From Sphingosinicella terrae (lineage in GTDB: Bacteria; Pseudomonadota; Alphaproteobacteria; Sphingomonadales; Sphingomonadaceae), in assembly GCF_003347635.1 (NCBI RefSeq), contig NZ_QDFY01000001.1, positions 1,054,001-1,118,000 of the forward strand: a stretch of 64,000 nt of DNA. Reading direction: 5' to 3'. Under the pieces are notes generated by a model. It saw nothing but the letters and a program-made list of their open reading frames with translations. It made no database searches and was not told the origin of the DNA. The stretch's first letter is position 1. The number at the start of each line of letters is the position of its first letter. A program made the translations under genes and the position numbers. Below are positions 24,327 through 33,226 of the stretch, piece by piece.

Positions 24327-27323
24327 TCAGAAACGCAGCCTGGCGCCAAATCGGAAATAGCGTCCGATCATGTCGTAGAGCGCGCCGTTGGTCTGCATCG
24401 CAGACGAAAAGTTGGGCAGGATGGGCGGGTCCCGATCGAACACATTGTCGATATTCCAGAAAAGTTCGGCCCTGTCGCTGCTGCCAAGCCTGATCCGCGA
24501 GCCGATATTGAACACGACATAATCTCCGACGCGATTGGCCTGTGAACTGACCTCGGGCGGCTCTGTCGCCGTCGGGAACTCGCGCAGATTGTCGTTGCGC
24601 CCGGGCCCCACATAACGGGCCTGGATGTTGATAGTGAAAGGACCTTGCTCGTAGCTGGCGGTCAGCGAACCCTTCCAGTGGGGGACCGCGAATTGGAACA
24701 GCGTGCCGTTGATCCCAGCATAATCCTCGATGACGGGAGGCGTGTCGGGCGTGGTTATGGTGAACCTGTCGGTGTAGGTGGCGGAGCCGCGCAGTCGAAG
24801 CTCTCCGTTGAACAGTGGACGCGCGTAGGACAGGACAAAGTCCAGTCCGCTCGTCTCGTAGGATGAAAGGTTCAGGAAGGAATCGTTCACCCCGCGCAAG
24901 GCGCCGTTCTCCAAGATCAAGAGATCGCAGAACGCCTGGATGCCCGCCGCGCAATTGCGCGCAATCGGAATGGCCCCCAGGGTGGTGATGACGTCGTTCA
25001 GCTCAATACTGAAATAATCCACGGAGAATTGGAGGCTGGGCACGAATCGCGGTGCGAAGCTGGCGCCGACGGTGAAGGTGTTCGCCCGTTCAGGCACCAA
25101 ATTGATGTTGCCGGCTTGGCTCACGCGCACCGCATTGTACTGGACGCCGTTGAACACGATGTTTTGGTTCGTCGCCGTCGCCGGCACCTTGAGCTCGTAG
25201 AGGCTGGGCGCGCGGATATCGAGCGAGCGCGTGGCCCGAAGCCGCAGCCCTGGAACGACTTCCCAAGTCGCGCCGACCTTCCAGGTCGTTTCACCGCCGG
25301 TGGCGCTCGCGTCGCCCGAATAATTGGCGTGACGGACGGCGCCGTTCACCGAGAGGGAATGGGCGAAGGGTATATCCCTCAACAGTGGCACGGTGGCTTC
25401 GGCATAACCTTCGATGACCGTGAACTCACCCTGATAAATGGACCCGACCGGGCTGTCGGGTACGCCGCTCTCCGAGCGGGCATCGACGGTCGAATCAGCG
25501 GATTCCTGACGCCATTCCGCGCCGACCGCCAAAGCGACCTCGCCCGCCCAGGTCGAGAAGGGATTGCCCTGCAGATTTATCTGTGCCGCGTCCTGGACAT
25601 AGGTGACCTGTCCGCGCTGCGTGAACAGGACATAGTCCAGGGCCTCGGCCGAGGGCGTTCCCTGCCCGAACAGGTTCAAGGGGACACAGCCATTGCCGGG
25701 ATCGGTCAACGTGGAACGACAGACGATCTGTCCGTCCGCATCGCGAACGGCGTCGACCGCCTGCGCATAGCGGTCCCGGTCGCGGCTGTTGTAGCGAAAG
25801 CGGATATAGTCGTTCCGGCCGTGGATGAACGAGGCGTCCCACTGCCAGCTGCCGCCCAAACCGCCTTCGGCGCCAATGGTCACGGTATAGGCGCGGTCGG
25901 TCAGCTGCGTTCCCGATTGCGGAAAATCATAGTTTCCGCGTGACATCACGAACGACTGGCCGGCGGGCGCGGTCGTCGACGGCGGCCCCGCGGGCGCGGG
26001 AATGAACGGGCGCAGCGCGTCCGGGATGAACGGATTGTCGGCATAGATGCGCACCTGGGAACCGCGGCCCGTCGTCGGACTGTACACGCCGCTCTGATCG
26101 CGGAGCGCCCTGCTGTCCTGCGTTCCGGTGGATTCGCCATAGGATGCCTGAGCAAAGAGCGTGAGGGCGTCGCTCACCTCGAATTCGGCATGTCCGTAGA
26201 GAACGAGGCGCTCCAGACCGACAAAGAGACTGTTGCGATCCTGTTCCGGGTTCTGGCCGCCCGCCTGGATGCCGGAGAAGGTCTGAGTGGTCGTCGTTGC
26301 GGTCACGGTCTGGCTGAGGGGATTGTAAAGACCGCGCACGAACGGAGAAACGGCTGTGGCGCTGTCGAACTGTAGTCCGACCAGGCCGGCCCGCTGATCC
26401 ACCGTGCCGCCCGTGGCGCTTACGATCAGGCCGCCTCCCGTGAAATTGCCAGGTTGAGCATCGCAGGCGAGCACCTGGCTGGGCCGTCCGTTCGCAACGT
26501 TCGAGGTCGCGTCGGTGAAGAAGTAGCAATTGTCGTCTGCCCAGTCGCGCGATCCATCCCTCATGCCGCCGTTGCGCACGTAATCGGCTGAAAAGACGAC
26601 GTGGCCGCGGCCGGCGGCGAAAGACGATCCGGCGAGGATGCCGATACGTTGCTCGTCATAGTCGCCGCGCTGGGAAATGCCGGCTTGTGCCTCAAAATGG
26701 ATTCCGTCGAAGCGACGCCGCAGGATGATGTTGGCCACCCCAGCGATCGCGTCCGATCCCCATTGCGCCGACGCGCCCCCGGTTACGATCTCGATCCTCT
26801 CGACCATCAGCGAAGGTATCAAGTTGACATCGACCTGGTACGGATTGCCGACGCTGTTGCCCGGCACGGTCGGCACGAAGCGCCTGCCGTTCACCAAGGT
26901 GAGCGTCCGCGGCGTACCGAGACCTCGAAGATCGATGAAATTCTGGCCGGGTGTCTGCGTCCGCACCCCGTTCGCGGCAGTGTTGGCTCGCGTGCCGCTG
27001 GTCGCCGGATTCTCCTGCAGCAGCGTCACCACGCTTGTCGCTCCGCGGGCCTCGATCTCGCTTGCGTCGATGACCTGCAGTGGGCTGGGCGCCTGGAACG
27101 GGGAGCGCGTCCGGGTCGCGGTCACGACGATGTCGGATGATTCGGCGGGACCAGAGGCTTCGGCCGGCTGTAACGCCGGAGACTCCACGACATCCTCGTC
27201 ATCGGCCGGCGCCGACGGCTGGGCGATGGCGGTGCCGCAGTAGAGCAGCGCCGTCGCCACGGACGAAAGACAGGCTGCGCAGCGCAGACGCCTGGCCGAG
27301 CATCCGATGTGCACATTCAGCAT
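24327..27323 (-). CDS. TonB-dependent outer-membrane receptor (long, VTATRT type)
   Basis: A 998-residue protein. The ATG at 27323 has AAGGGGAGAGG upstream. The signal peptide contains LRCAACLSSVATALLYCGTAIAQ, followed by an acidic linker and the TonB box SDIVVTATRT. Plug motifs are NFIDLRGLGTPRTLTLVNGRR and TGGASAQWGSDAIAGVANI, and the last residues are FRFGARLRF. It belongs to the same long class as the receptor at 11091-14039, but the sequences are clearly different. Its partners (cupin gene 27 bp upstream; dehydratase, TauD enzyme and ABC importer downstream) suggest that it is the outer-membrane entry point of that assimilation operon. Confidence 0.92.
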   Translation of the reverse strand: MLNVHIGCSARRLRCAACLSSVATALLYCGTAIAQPSAPADDEDVVESPALQPAEASGPAESSDIVVTATRTRSPFQAPSPLQVIDASEIEARGATSVVTLLQENPATSGTRANTAANGVRTQTPGQNFIDLRGLGTPRTLTLVNGRRFVPTVPGNSVGNPYQVDVNLIPSLMVERIEIVTGGASAQWGSDAIAGVANIILRRRFDGIHFEAQAGISQRGDYDEQRIGILAGSSFAAGRGHVVFSADYVRNGGMRDGSRDWADDNCYFFTDATSNVANGRPSQVLACDAQPGNFTGGGLIVSATGGTVDQRAGLVGLQFDSATAVSPFVRGLYNPLSQTVTATTTTQTFSGIQAGGQNPEQDRNSLFVGLERLVLYGHAEFEVSDALTLFAQASYGESTGTQDSRALRDQSGVYSPTTGRGSQVRIYADNPFIPDALRPFIPAPAGPPSTTAPAGQSFVMSRGNYDFPQSGTQLTDRAYTVTIGAEGGLGGSWQWDASFIHGRNDYIRFRYNSRDRDRYAQAVDAVRDADGQIVCRSTLTDPGNGCVPLNLFGQGTPSAEALDYVLFTQRGQVTYVQDAAQINLQGNPFSTWAGEVALAVGAEWRQESADSTVDARSESGVPDSPVGSIYQGEFTVIEGYAEATVPLLRDIPFAHSLSVNGAVRHANYSGDASATGGETTWKVGATWEVVPGLRLRATRSLDIRAPSLYELKVPATATNQNIVFNGVQYNAVRVSQAGNINLVPERANTFTVGASFAPRFVPSLQFSVDYFSIELNDVITTLGAIPIARNCAAGIQAFCDLLILENGALRGVNDSFLNLSSYETSGLDFVLSYARPLFNGELRLRGSATYTDRFTITTPDTPPVIEDYAGINGTLFQFAVPHWKGSLTASYEQGPFTINIQARYVGPGRNDNLREFPTATEPPEVSSQANRVGDYVVFNIGSRIRLGSSDRAELFWNIDNVFDRDPPILPNFSSAMQTNGALYDMIGRYFRFGARLRF

Positions 27324-27350
27324 GAAACCTCTCCCCTTGGTCTTATTGTG

Positions 27351-28160
27351 TCATTCGTAGTCGCTTGAGTTCTGGACCCAGCCGCGGGCGATGAAGTCGC
27401 CGCGCGGCGGCGAGAAAATGTCGATCAACAGATGCATTTCGTCGCCCACGCCTTCGGTCGTGTGGATCAGATCGATCGGGATGACGGCCAGTGACGGACT
27501 GAGCGCCTCGATCCGTTCATCCGCACGCCAGAGGTTCGCATTCCTGCCCCAGGGCACGCGGAAATGGTGGTGAAAGGTGCCGCGCATCGCCAGGCTGCCC
27601 TGCTCGAACTCGGCGTGACTGTGCGGTGACAGCTGGGTGCGGTCGCGCGGACCTTCATACTCGCACCAGTTGATGCTCATCGTTGCGGAACGGAGCATCT
27701 TCAGCCTCGGATTGTCGGCCGGGGCAGCAAAGCTGTCGATCCCGATGACCTGGACGCTATGACCGTCCTTGCGGGCATCGACCTCCGCCACGGGAAGAAC
27801 GCGACTGTCGCGCTCGACAAAGAGGTGGCCATTGACGATCGCCTCGTCCGACAGGTCAGGCCGGTCGGAGGCAAGCAGGACCGCCGGGCAGTCGCCATTG
27901 AACCGCAGCGCATGACGCCCGGCGGGCAACAAGGCGACGCTGCGCGACGGAACGAAGGTCGACACGTCATCGCTGTCGACCTGCGCCTCGCAATCGAGGA
28001 GCAGGAGCATCATCTCGTGCCCGCTCTCGACGGCCTGCGCATCTGCTTTCCGCGGATCGAACAGTTCGACGAAGAAATTGTGCGCCCGTGCGGCCCGGCG
28101 CCCCGGTCCGCGAAAATCAATCAGGTGCGCGCGCTGCACCTGGCTGCCCCTATCCGACAC
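27351..28160 (-). CDS. Cupin-like protein, first gene of the importer/dehydratase operon
   Basis: A 269-residue protein starting at GTG 28160, which has GAGGAGAG 4 bases upstream. Two cupin-like halves can be traced. The first half has LLPAGRHALRFNG. The second carries a His cluster (SPHSHAEFEQG, then GTFHHHFRVPWG) that resembles a HxHx3-4E...H metal site. Such bicupins include 5-keto-4-deoxyuronate isomerase, ring-cleavage dioxygenases and ectoine-type proteins, and none is matched closely enough to name. It is divergent from an IclR regulator across 131 bp and precedes the TonB receptor, so it is probably the promoter-proximal member of the operon. The role is unknown; sugar-acid isomerisation would suit the neighbours. 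Confidence 0.65.
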   Translation of the reverse strand: MSDRGSQVQRAHLIDFRGPGRRAARAHNFFVELFDPRKADAQAVESGHEMMLLLLDCEAQVDSDDVSTFVPSRSVALLPAGRHALRFNGDCPAVLLASDRPDLSDEAIVNGHLFVERDSRVLPVAEVDARKDGHSVQVIGIDSFAAPADNPRLKMLRSATMSINWCEYEGPRDRTQLSPHSHAEFEQGSLAMRGTFHHHFRVPWGRNANLWRADERIEALSPSLAVIPIDLIHTTEGVGDEMHLLIDIFSPPRGDFIARGWVQNSSDYE

Positions 28161-28291
28161 TCGACTCTCCTCACGTTTCGCGAACCTTGGTGAACGGCCA
28201 TGCGAGTCAGCTACGGCAAAATTAGAACTTTCCGCTGTGCGGAACGGCAGCCAGCGCTGCTTTCCGGGGGCTTCGTGCTAGATCAAGCGAT

Positions 28292-29083
28292 ATGGACGCC
28301 CCCCGCCCCATCGAATCCGTGCTGCGCGCATTCGCCGTGGTGAAGGCGATGAACCTGCGGCCGATCTCGTCGCTCGCGGATCTTCATCGCGAAACCGGAT
28401 TGCCGAAGGCGACCCTCATCCGCCTGTTGCAAACGCTCGAACATGCGGGACTCGCCGGCAAGGGGCCGCGCTATGGAACCTATGAGCTGCGCAGCGGACT
28501 GGTCTCCCTCGTCTCCGGCTACCACAGCTCGCCGATGATCGTCGAAGCCGCCGCGCAGGTCGCGGAGAAGATCACGCGGGAGATCAAGTGGCCGGTGGCG
28601 GTGGCGGTGCCGGACGGCGGCGCAATGGTGGTCCGCTACAGCACGATTCCGCGCTCCTCGCTGTCTCTGCTCCATTCCTCGATCGGCATGCGACTGAGCC
28701 TCGTCACCCGCGCTCTGGGCCGGGCCTATCTGGCCTATTGCAGCGACGAGGAGCGCCAGGCGCTGCTCGACCTCGTAGCCAGCGGCGGCGGCGAAGGTGC
28801 CGACCATGCGCGAGATGCGAAGATGATTGACAAGATCGTGAGCGAGACACGTGCTCGTGGTTACGCCATCCGCGATCCTCTGGTCCGGCCGGTATCCTCC
28901 ACGCTCGCCGTGCCCATATTCATGGACAGCACCGTCACCGCCTCGATCGGCTTCACCTGGTTTCGGTCGACCTACGACATAGAGAAGGCGGTCGAACGTT
29001 ATCTGACGACAATGAGGGAAGCCGCGAAGGACATATCGCGAAGACTGTCCGAGCTTGCGGCGGCGCGTGCGGAAATCGGCTGA
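28292..29083 (+). CDS. IclR-family transcriptional regulator
   Basis: A 263-residue protein. The N-terminal winged helix has RPISSLADLHRETGLPKATLIRLLQTLEHAGL (HTH around residues 23-55). The C-terminal GAF-like IclR effector domain includes SSIGMRLSLVTRALGRAYLAYC and ARGYAIRDPL...VSSTLAVPIF. It resembles the MhpR/HmgR-like subgroup of catabolic IclR proteins. It is divergently transcribed from the cupin gene, so it most likely controls the 28160 to 15827 operon, as activator or repressor; the effector is unknown. It is followed convergently, 13 bp away, by the hydroxyacid dehydrogenase gene. Confidence 0.9.
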   Translation: MDAPRPIESVLRAFAVVKAMNLRPISSLADLHRETGLPKATLIRLLQTLEHAGLAGKGPRYGTYELRSGLVSLVSGYHSSPMIVEAAAQVAEKITREIKWPVAVAVPDGGAMVVRYSTIPRSSLSLLHSSIGMRLSLVTRALGRAYLAYCSDEERQALLDLVASGGGEGADHARDAKMIDKIVSETRARGYAIRDPLVRPVSSTLAVPIFMDSTVTASIGFTWFRSTYDIEKAVERYLTTMREAAKDISRRLSELAAARAEIG

Positions 29084-29096
29084 GGCCGCATGGCCC

Positions 29097-30080
29097 CTAG
29101 GGATACAGGGTGACCGGATTGCGGAGGGCCAGGCCAGCCCGAAACAGCTCGAGATTCGCCTCGACGCTGTCGGCCATTCGCTCCACGGAAGCGCGACCAC
29201 CGCCGCCCGCGGTGTGCGGCGAGATGATCAGATTGGGCGCGCGCCATAGTCGGTCATCGGGCGGCAGCGGCTCGGGAACGGTGACGTCGATTGCGGCGCC
29301 GCGAATCGTTCCCTGCTCCAGCGCATCGGCAAGCGCCTCCGAGTCAACGATTGCGCCCCGACCGACGTTCACCAGATAACCCGAATCTCCCAGCGCGCGC
29401 AGCTGGGCCGCGCCGATCAGGCCCCTGGTTTCCGAACTCAGCGGCGCTGCTATTGCGAGGATCTCGGACATGGCCAACGCATGGTCCAGCCGCGTCACCG
29501 GCAGCGTCGCGTCAGCGAGTTCGTCGGGTCTTCCGGAACGGGTGACGGCGGTGACGTAGAGTCCGAGCGCACGCAGATGGCGGGCGATTGTCTGTCCGAT
29601 CGGGCCAAATCCAAGCACGGTCGCATTCTTGCCGCTAAGCACGCTGAAGCGTGGCTTGAAGCTCCGGTCCCAGCGCGCCTGTGCCTTGTTCGCCACAAAG
29701 TCGGGAAGGCAATGCGCGATGCCGAGCAGCAGTGCCAGCGCGTGCTCCGCGACATTCGCCGCCGAATGCCCGCCTCCGCCGGTGAGCTGGACATGCTCGG
29801 GTAGGCCGTGCCTGGCGATGCCGTCATTGCCGGCCGATGTCGTATGAACCCACCGGAGCTTCGGGGCGCAGCTGCGGAGAATGTTCGCCGTCTGCGCGCT
29901 GAAGCGGGAGCCGGCTCCGCTGGCAATCAGCACCTGAGCCTGATCGAGCGCCCCCGCAAGTTCGGCTTCGTCATCGACAATCCGGAGTTCCACATCGGTC
30001 GCCTTGCCGATCCGCGCGACGATCGCGTCGCGATAAATGTCCCTGGTGAAAAGGACGATGGGAATACGCTCCCGGCTCAT
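29097..30080 (-). CDS. D-isomer-specific 2-hydroxyacid dehydrogenase
   Basis: A 327-residue NAD(P)-dependent dehydrogenase interconverting a D-2-hydroxy acid and a 2-oxo acid. The Rossmann fingerprint is VLGFGPIGQTIARHLRALG. The C-terminal catalytic region has VNVGRGAIVDSEALADAL, then PEPLPPDDRLWRAPNLIISPHTAG with the conserved Glu and His, and a catalytic Arg in the GLIGAAQL-VGRG stretch is expected. The sequence is closest in style to the glyoxylate/hydroxypyruvate reductase branch (GyaR/GhrA). Its ATG overlaps the stop of the upstream enolase-superfamily gene by 4 bp, so the two act as a pair. Reducing or oxidising the keto-acid made by that dehydratase is a reasonable inference. Confidence 0.9.
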   Translation of the reverse strand: MSRERIPIVLFTRDIYRDAIVARIGKATDVELRIVDDEAELAGALDQAQVLIASGAGSRFSAQTANILRSCAPKLRWVHTTSAGNDGIARHGLPEHVQLTGGGGHSAANVAEHALALLLGIAHCLPDFVANKAQARWDRSFKPRFSVLSGKNATVLGFGPIGQTIARHLRALGLYVTAVTRSGRPDELADATLPVTRLDHALAMSEILAIAAPLSSETRGLIGAAQLRALGDSGYLVNVGRGAIVDSEALADALEQGTIRGAAIDVTVPEPLPPDDRLWRAPNLIISPHTAGGGGRASVERMADSVEANLELFRAGLALRNPVTLYP

Positions 30081-31282
30081 AGCAGCTTCTCCTCCGGGCG
30101 ATCCGTGGCGGGGTGGGCGCGAGCCGCCTCCTCGTCGACTTCGGCGCCCCAGCCGGGGCCGTCGTCGATCACGAACTCGCCGGATTCGATGAGGTTCGGC
30201 GGCTCCAGCAGTCCGGCTGCCCAGGGCACCGCATCCACCTCATGCTCCATGATCCGGAAGTTCGGGATCGCCGCGCAGAAATGCGCGCTCATGCGTGCGC
30301 CGAGCGGGCCGGCGGAATTGTGAGCTGCGACATTGATCTCATAGGCATCGAGCATGTGCGCCATCTTCACGCTCTCCCAGACACCCGTCCATTGCGCATC
30401 GATGATGGCGACATCCACCGCCTCCCGTTCGAGATAGGGCCGCAGGGTGTGGCGCCGCATTATCTTTTCCAGCGAGGCAATCGGCGTAGTCGTCGACGCC
30501 CGCAATGACGCCAGCGCCCGAGCATCCAGCATGTCGATCTCCAGCCACATCAGGTCGAACGGCTCAGCGGCGCGCGCCAATTTCCGGTAACCCTCGGGTC
30601 TGAAGTTGCAGTTCAAGTCGAACGCGATCTCTACGTCCGGCCCGGCCCCGTCACGCAGCGCCTCGATCTGGTCCGTGAATGCCCTCAGGATGGCGGGATC
30701 GATGTTGAGTTCGGGATGGCCGACCAAAGTCGAGCGGCCGATGCCGGGGCTGTACGTCGCGGCCGTGCCGGAATCGAAGCGGATCAGATTGGTCTTGAGT
30801 GCGCGGAACCCGGCATCGGCAACTTCGCGTCCCGCCGCCTTGAGATCGTCGAGCGTGCGAATCGGAGGCTTGCCGATAATCGTCTCGAACAAGTCGGCGA
30901 ACCGGACTCGAAAGAGGCCACAATGGGACCAGTATAGGGGTATCCGCCGTCGCACCGCGCCGCCCAGCAAGGCGTGGACCGGCAGGCCGGCGGCTTTCGA
31001 CTTGATGTCCAGGCACGCATTCATCACCGCGCCGATCGCTCGGCCGACCGAACCCGCGGGGTGGTGCCGCTGGTAGGTGAACAGCACCGCATCGAGCGCC
31101 GCGAGATCGCACGGGTCGGCGCCGGCGATCCGGCGCTTCATCTCGCGAAGATGGCCGGGGATCGTTTCATGGCCGCTGAATTCAGCCCAGCCTGTGAGAC
31201 CGGCGTCCGTCGTGACCTTGAGATAGGAGAAGACCGAGAAGCCTCCGTCGACATGCAATATGTCGAGACCTGTAATCCGCAT
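30077..31282 (-). CDS. Enolase-superfamily protein (mandelate racemase/muconate lactonizing-like), intact metal site
   Basis: A 401-residue protein from the ATG at 31282, which has GGAG 9 bases upstream (a TTG two codons earlier is less likely). The enolase-superfamily scaffold is clear: CLDIKSKAAGLPVHALLGG, Lys163 in ALKTN, and metal ligands Asp222 (IAFDLNCN), Glu248 (WLEIDM) and Glu272 (SLEKI). His321 in VAAHNSAGPLG is a likely general acid/base. This contrasts with the other superfamily member at 23046-24230. The family catalyses dehydration, racemisation or lactonisation of hydroxy acids; the exact substrate is not inferable. It forms a two-gene operon with the 2-hydroxyacid dehydrogenase and is divergent from a LysR gene that probably regulates it. 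Confidence 0.88.
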   Translation of the reverse strand: MRITGLDILHVDGGFSVFSYLKVTTDAGLTGWAEFSGHETIPGHLREMKRRIAGADPCDLAALDAVLFTYQRHHPAGSVGRAIGAVMNACLDIKSKAAGLPVHALLGGAVRRRIPLYWSHCGLFRVRFADLFETIIGKPPIRTLDDLKAAGREVADAGFRALKTNLIRFDSGTAATYSPGIGRSTLVGHPELNIDPAILRAFTDQIEALRDGAGPDVEIAFDLNCNFRPEGYRKLARAAEPFDLMWLEIDMLDARALASLRASTTTPIASLEKIMRRHTLRPYLEREAVDVAIIDAQWTGVWESVKMAHMLDAYEINVAAHNSAGPLGARMSAHFCAAIPNFRIMEHEVDAVPWAAGLLEPPNLIESGEFVIDDGPGWGAEVDEEAARAHPATDRPEEKLL

Positions 31283-31354
31283 CCGCAACCGCTCCGATCC
31301 GCGGATCGTCGTGATCCGGCGGCGTGATGATAGGCGGCTTCAGCGGCGAGTTGT

Positions 31355-31379
31355 ATTTCCAATTCCGAAAAAGTATTTC
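31355..31379. promoter_or_regulatory. Candidate LysR-type binding site, copy 1 (divergent enolase-lysR promoter)
   Basis: Three half-sites in series: ATTTC (31355-31359), GAAAA (31367-31371) and ATTTC (31375-31379). The 20-base stretch from 31355 agrees at about 15 positions with that from 32307 upstream of the TauD gene, with the first two half-sites in the same 7-base spacing. It lies 33-57 bp in front of the LysR start. Confidence 0.55.
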
Positions 31380-31411
31380 ACGAACAGACTTGTCGCCCGC
31401 GGAGCCTGCCC

Positions 31412-32296
31412 ATGGATCTCGTCACCGCGCTCAAGGTATTCGCGGAGGTCGCCCGGCGGCGCAGCTTCTCCCGGGCGGCGGAGCATCTGCGCATGGCCAA
31501 TGGCAATGTGACCAAGCATGTCGCCTGGCTGGAGCGCCGTCTCGGGGCTCAGCTGCTGATGCGCACCACCAAGAGCGTGAGCGTCACCCAAGCCGGAATG
31601 ACCGCTCTCGAGCTCGGCACGGACATCGTCGCGCGCATCGACGCGCTCGACGAGACGGTCCGCGGCGCGGTCGGTGAGGCGCGGGGCGTGCTGCGCATCG
31701 GCGTGCGGGCATCGTTCGGGCTGTTCCATCACACGCCGGTCCTGCAGGAATTCCTGGAGGCGCATCCCGACGTTCAGGTCGCGCTTCATGTGGACGACGG
31801 CCGTGCCAACATCGTCGCCGAAGGGTGGGATGTCTCGCTTCGGATCACCCGTCAGCTCGAGGATATGAGTCTGGTGGCGACACGGCTCGCGACCGTGCCG
31901 CGATCGGTCGTGGCTGCCGATGACTATCTAGAGCGGCGCGGCTGGCCGGCGTCCGTGCAGGAACTCGGGCGTCACAATTGCCTCGTGACCAGCTCCGACA
32001 CATGGCGGTTCGAGGGACCGGATGGGGAGACGGCGGTCGCCGTGAGCGGCTCGCTGCGGACCAACATGCTCGAGGTGCTGCGGTCGGCAGCGCTGTCCGG
32101 TCAAGGCATCGCCATGTTCCCGCGCTTCATGATCGAAGAGGATGTGCGTTCGGGCAGGCTGCGCACGCTCCTGGCAGACCGGCCACCGGTTTCGCTGAAC
32201 CTCTATGCGATCTTCCCCGCCTCCCGACACATGCCGATGAGGGTACGCGCCTTCGTCGATTTCCTGAAGGCGCGGTTGGCCTTGTTAGCTGCCTAG
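31412..32296 (+). CDS. LysR-family transcriptional regulator
   Basis: A 294-residue LysR protein. The N-terminal HTH spans about residues 1-60 (VTALKVFAEVARRRSFSRAAEHL, then VAWLERRLGAQLLMRTTKSVSVTQAG). The periplasmic-binding-like effector domain follows (RGVLRIGVRASFG, then LVTSSDTWRFEG and LSGQGIAMFPRFMIEEDVRSGRL). The LEHLRMANGNVTKHV segment is of the CrgA/PA-type LysR subgroup common in sphingomonads. It is divergent from the enolase/2-hydroxyacid dehydrogenase pair and is followed by a TauD-type gene. Matching candidate binding sites occur in both flanking promoters, so it probably controls both. The effector is unknown. Confidence 0.92.
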   Translation: MDLVTALKVFAEVARRRSFSRAAEHLRMANGNVTKHVAWLERRLGAQLLMRTTKSVSVTQAGMTALELGTDIVARIDALDETVRGAVGEARGVLRIGVRASFGLFHHTPVLQEFLEAHPDVQVALHVDDGRANIVAEGWDVSLRITRQLEDMSLVATRLATVPRSVVAADDYLERRGWPASVQELGRHNCLVTSSDTWRFEGPDGETAVAVSGSLRTNMLEVLRSAALSGQGIAMFPRFMIEEDVRSGRLRTLLADRPPVSLNLYAIFPASRHMPMRVRAFVDFLKARLALLAA

Positions 32297-32306
32297 CGCG
32301 GCGATC

Positions 32307-32333
32307 ATTTCCGCATTCGAAATAGTGAATTTC
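32307..32333. promoter_or_regulatory. Candidate LysR-type binding site, copy 2 (tauD-like promoter)
   Basis: ATTTC (32307-32311), GAAAT (32319-32323) and ATTTC (32329-32333). The last two form a perfect inverted repeat with a 5-base spacer, and the first two form another with a 7-base spacer. The sequence matches copy 1 at 31355 in content and order. It lies 66-92 bp upstream of the dioxygenase start. Confidence 0.55.
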
Positions 32334-32398
32334 CCCCTGGCCGCTTTCTGCGCCGGCCGCATCGTCTAGGATCCCGACAAGGACGATGGGAGGACGAT

Positions 32399-33226
32399 AT
32401 GGCGCAACTCGACGTGATTCCGGTGAGCGACTATATTGGCGCGGAGATCCGCGGCATCGACCTTTCCGCGGCCATCGAGCCGGGGACGGCAGACCATCTG
32501 CGCCGTGCGCTGGCCGACCATGGCGTCATATTCTTCCGGGATCAGGAGATCACTCCGGATCAGCATCTCGCGCTGGCCCGACTCTTCGGGAAACCGATCC
32601 TCGTGTCCAAGCACGCGACCAGCGTCCCCGGCTACCCCGAAATGAGCGAGGTCAGTAAGGCCGAGGATCAGTATGACAATATCGGCGGCGGATGGCATGC
32701 CGATCTGACTTTTCATGAGCGCCCACCGGCGCTGGCCATTCTGGTGGCGCGCGAATTGCCGGAGCGCGGCGGCGACACCCTGTTCGCCGGCATGGCCGCG
32801 GCATTTGAAGGGCTTTCGCCCGGTCTGCGGGACATGTTGCGCAGCCTGCGCGCCATCCATGGCAATGAGCGTGTGCTCCGATCGAGCCGACGCAAGAAGT
32901 TCACCGACGAGTTCAGCCCGGAAGTCAGTCACCCGGTCGTCATCCGCCACCCTCTCACCGGTAGGGAATCGCTCTTCATCAACGCGGCCTATACCTTGCG
33001 ATTCGATGGCTGGACGGAGCGCGAGAGCGCGCCGCTGCTCGAGTTTCTGAAGGTGCACGGACAAAAGCCGGAATATCAATGCCGCTTCCAGTGGCGCCCC
33101 GGCTCGATTGCCATCTGGGACAATATCCAGGTCTGGCATTATGCGGCGAACGACTATCAGGGGCGCCGCCGCTTCATGCATCGAGTCGCCGTCGAGGGCG
33201 GCAGCCTGATCCCGGCCGGCGCGTGA
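32399..33226 (+). CDS. TauD/TfdA-family Fe(II)/2-oxoglutarate dioxygenase
   Basis: A 275-residue enzyme of the taurine/alkylsulfate/2,4-D dioxygenase family. Iron ligands are His100 and Asp102 in GGGWHADLTF and a distal His near residue 247 in QVWHYAANDY, with the 2-oxoglutarate-binding Arg in FMHRVAVEG. The N-terminal IGAEIRGIDLS and HGVIFFRDQ motifs are classic TauD. It likely hydroxylates a carbon next to a heteroatom so that the product collapses. It is preceded by a LysR-type site and followed, with a GTGA overlap, by a CoA-transferase A subunit. Coupling of an oxygenase to CoA activation is unusual for taurine metabolism and argues for a different carboxylated substrate. Confidence 0.92.
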   Translation: MAQLDVIPVSDYIGAEIRGIDLSAAIEPGTADHLRRALADHGVIFFRDQEITPDQHLALARLFGKPILVSKHATSVPGYPEMSEVSKAEDQYDNIGGGWHADLTFHERPPALAILVARELPERGGDTLFAGMAAAFEGLSPGLRDMLRSLRAIHGNERVLRSSRRKKFTDEFSPEVSHPVVIRHPLTGRESLFINAAYTLRFDGWTERESAPLLEFLKVHGQKPEYQCRFQWRPGSIAIWDNIQVWHYAANDYQGRRRFMHRVAVEGGSLIPAGA

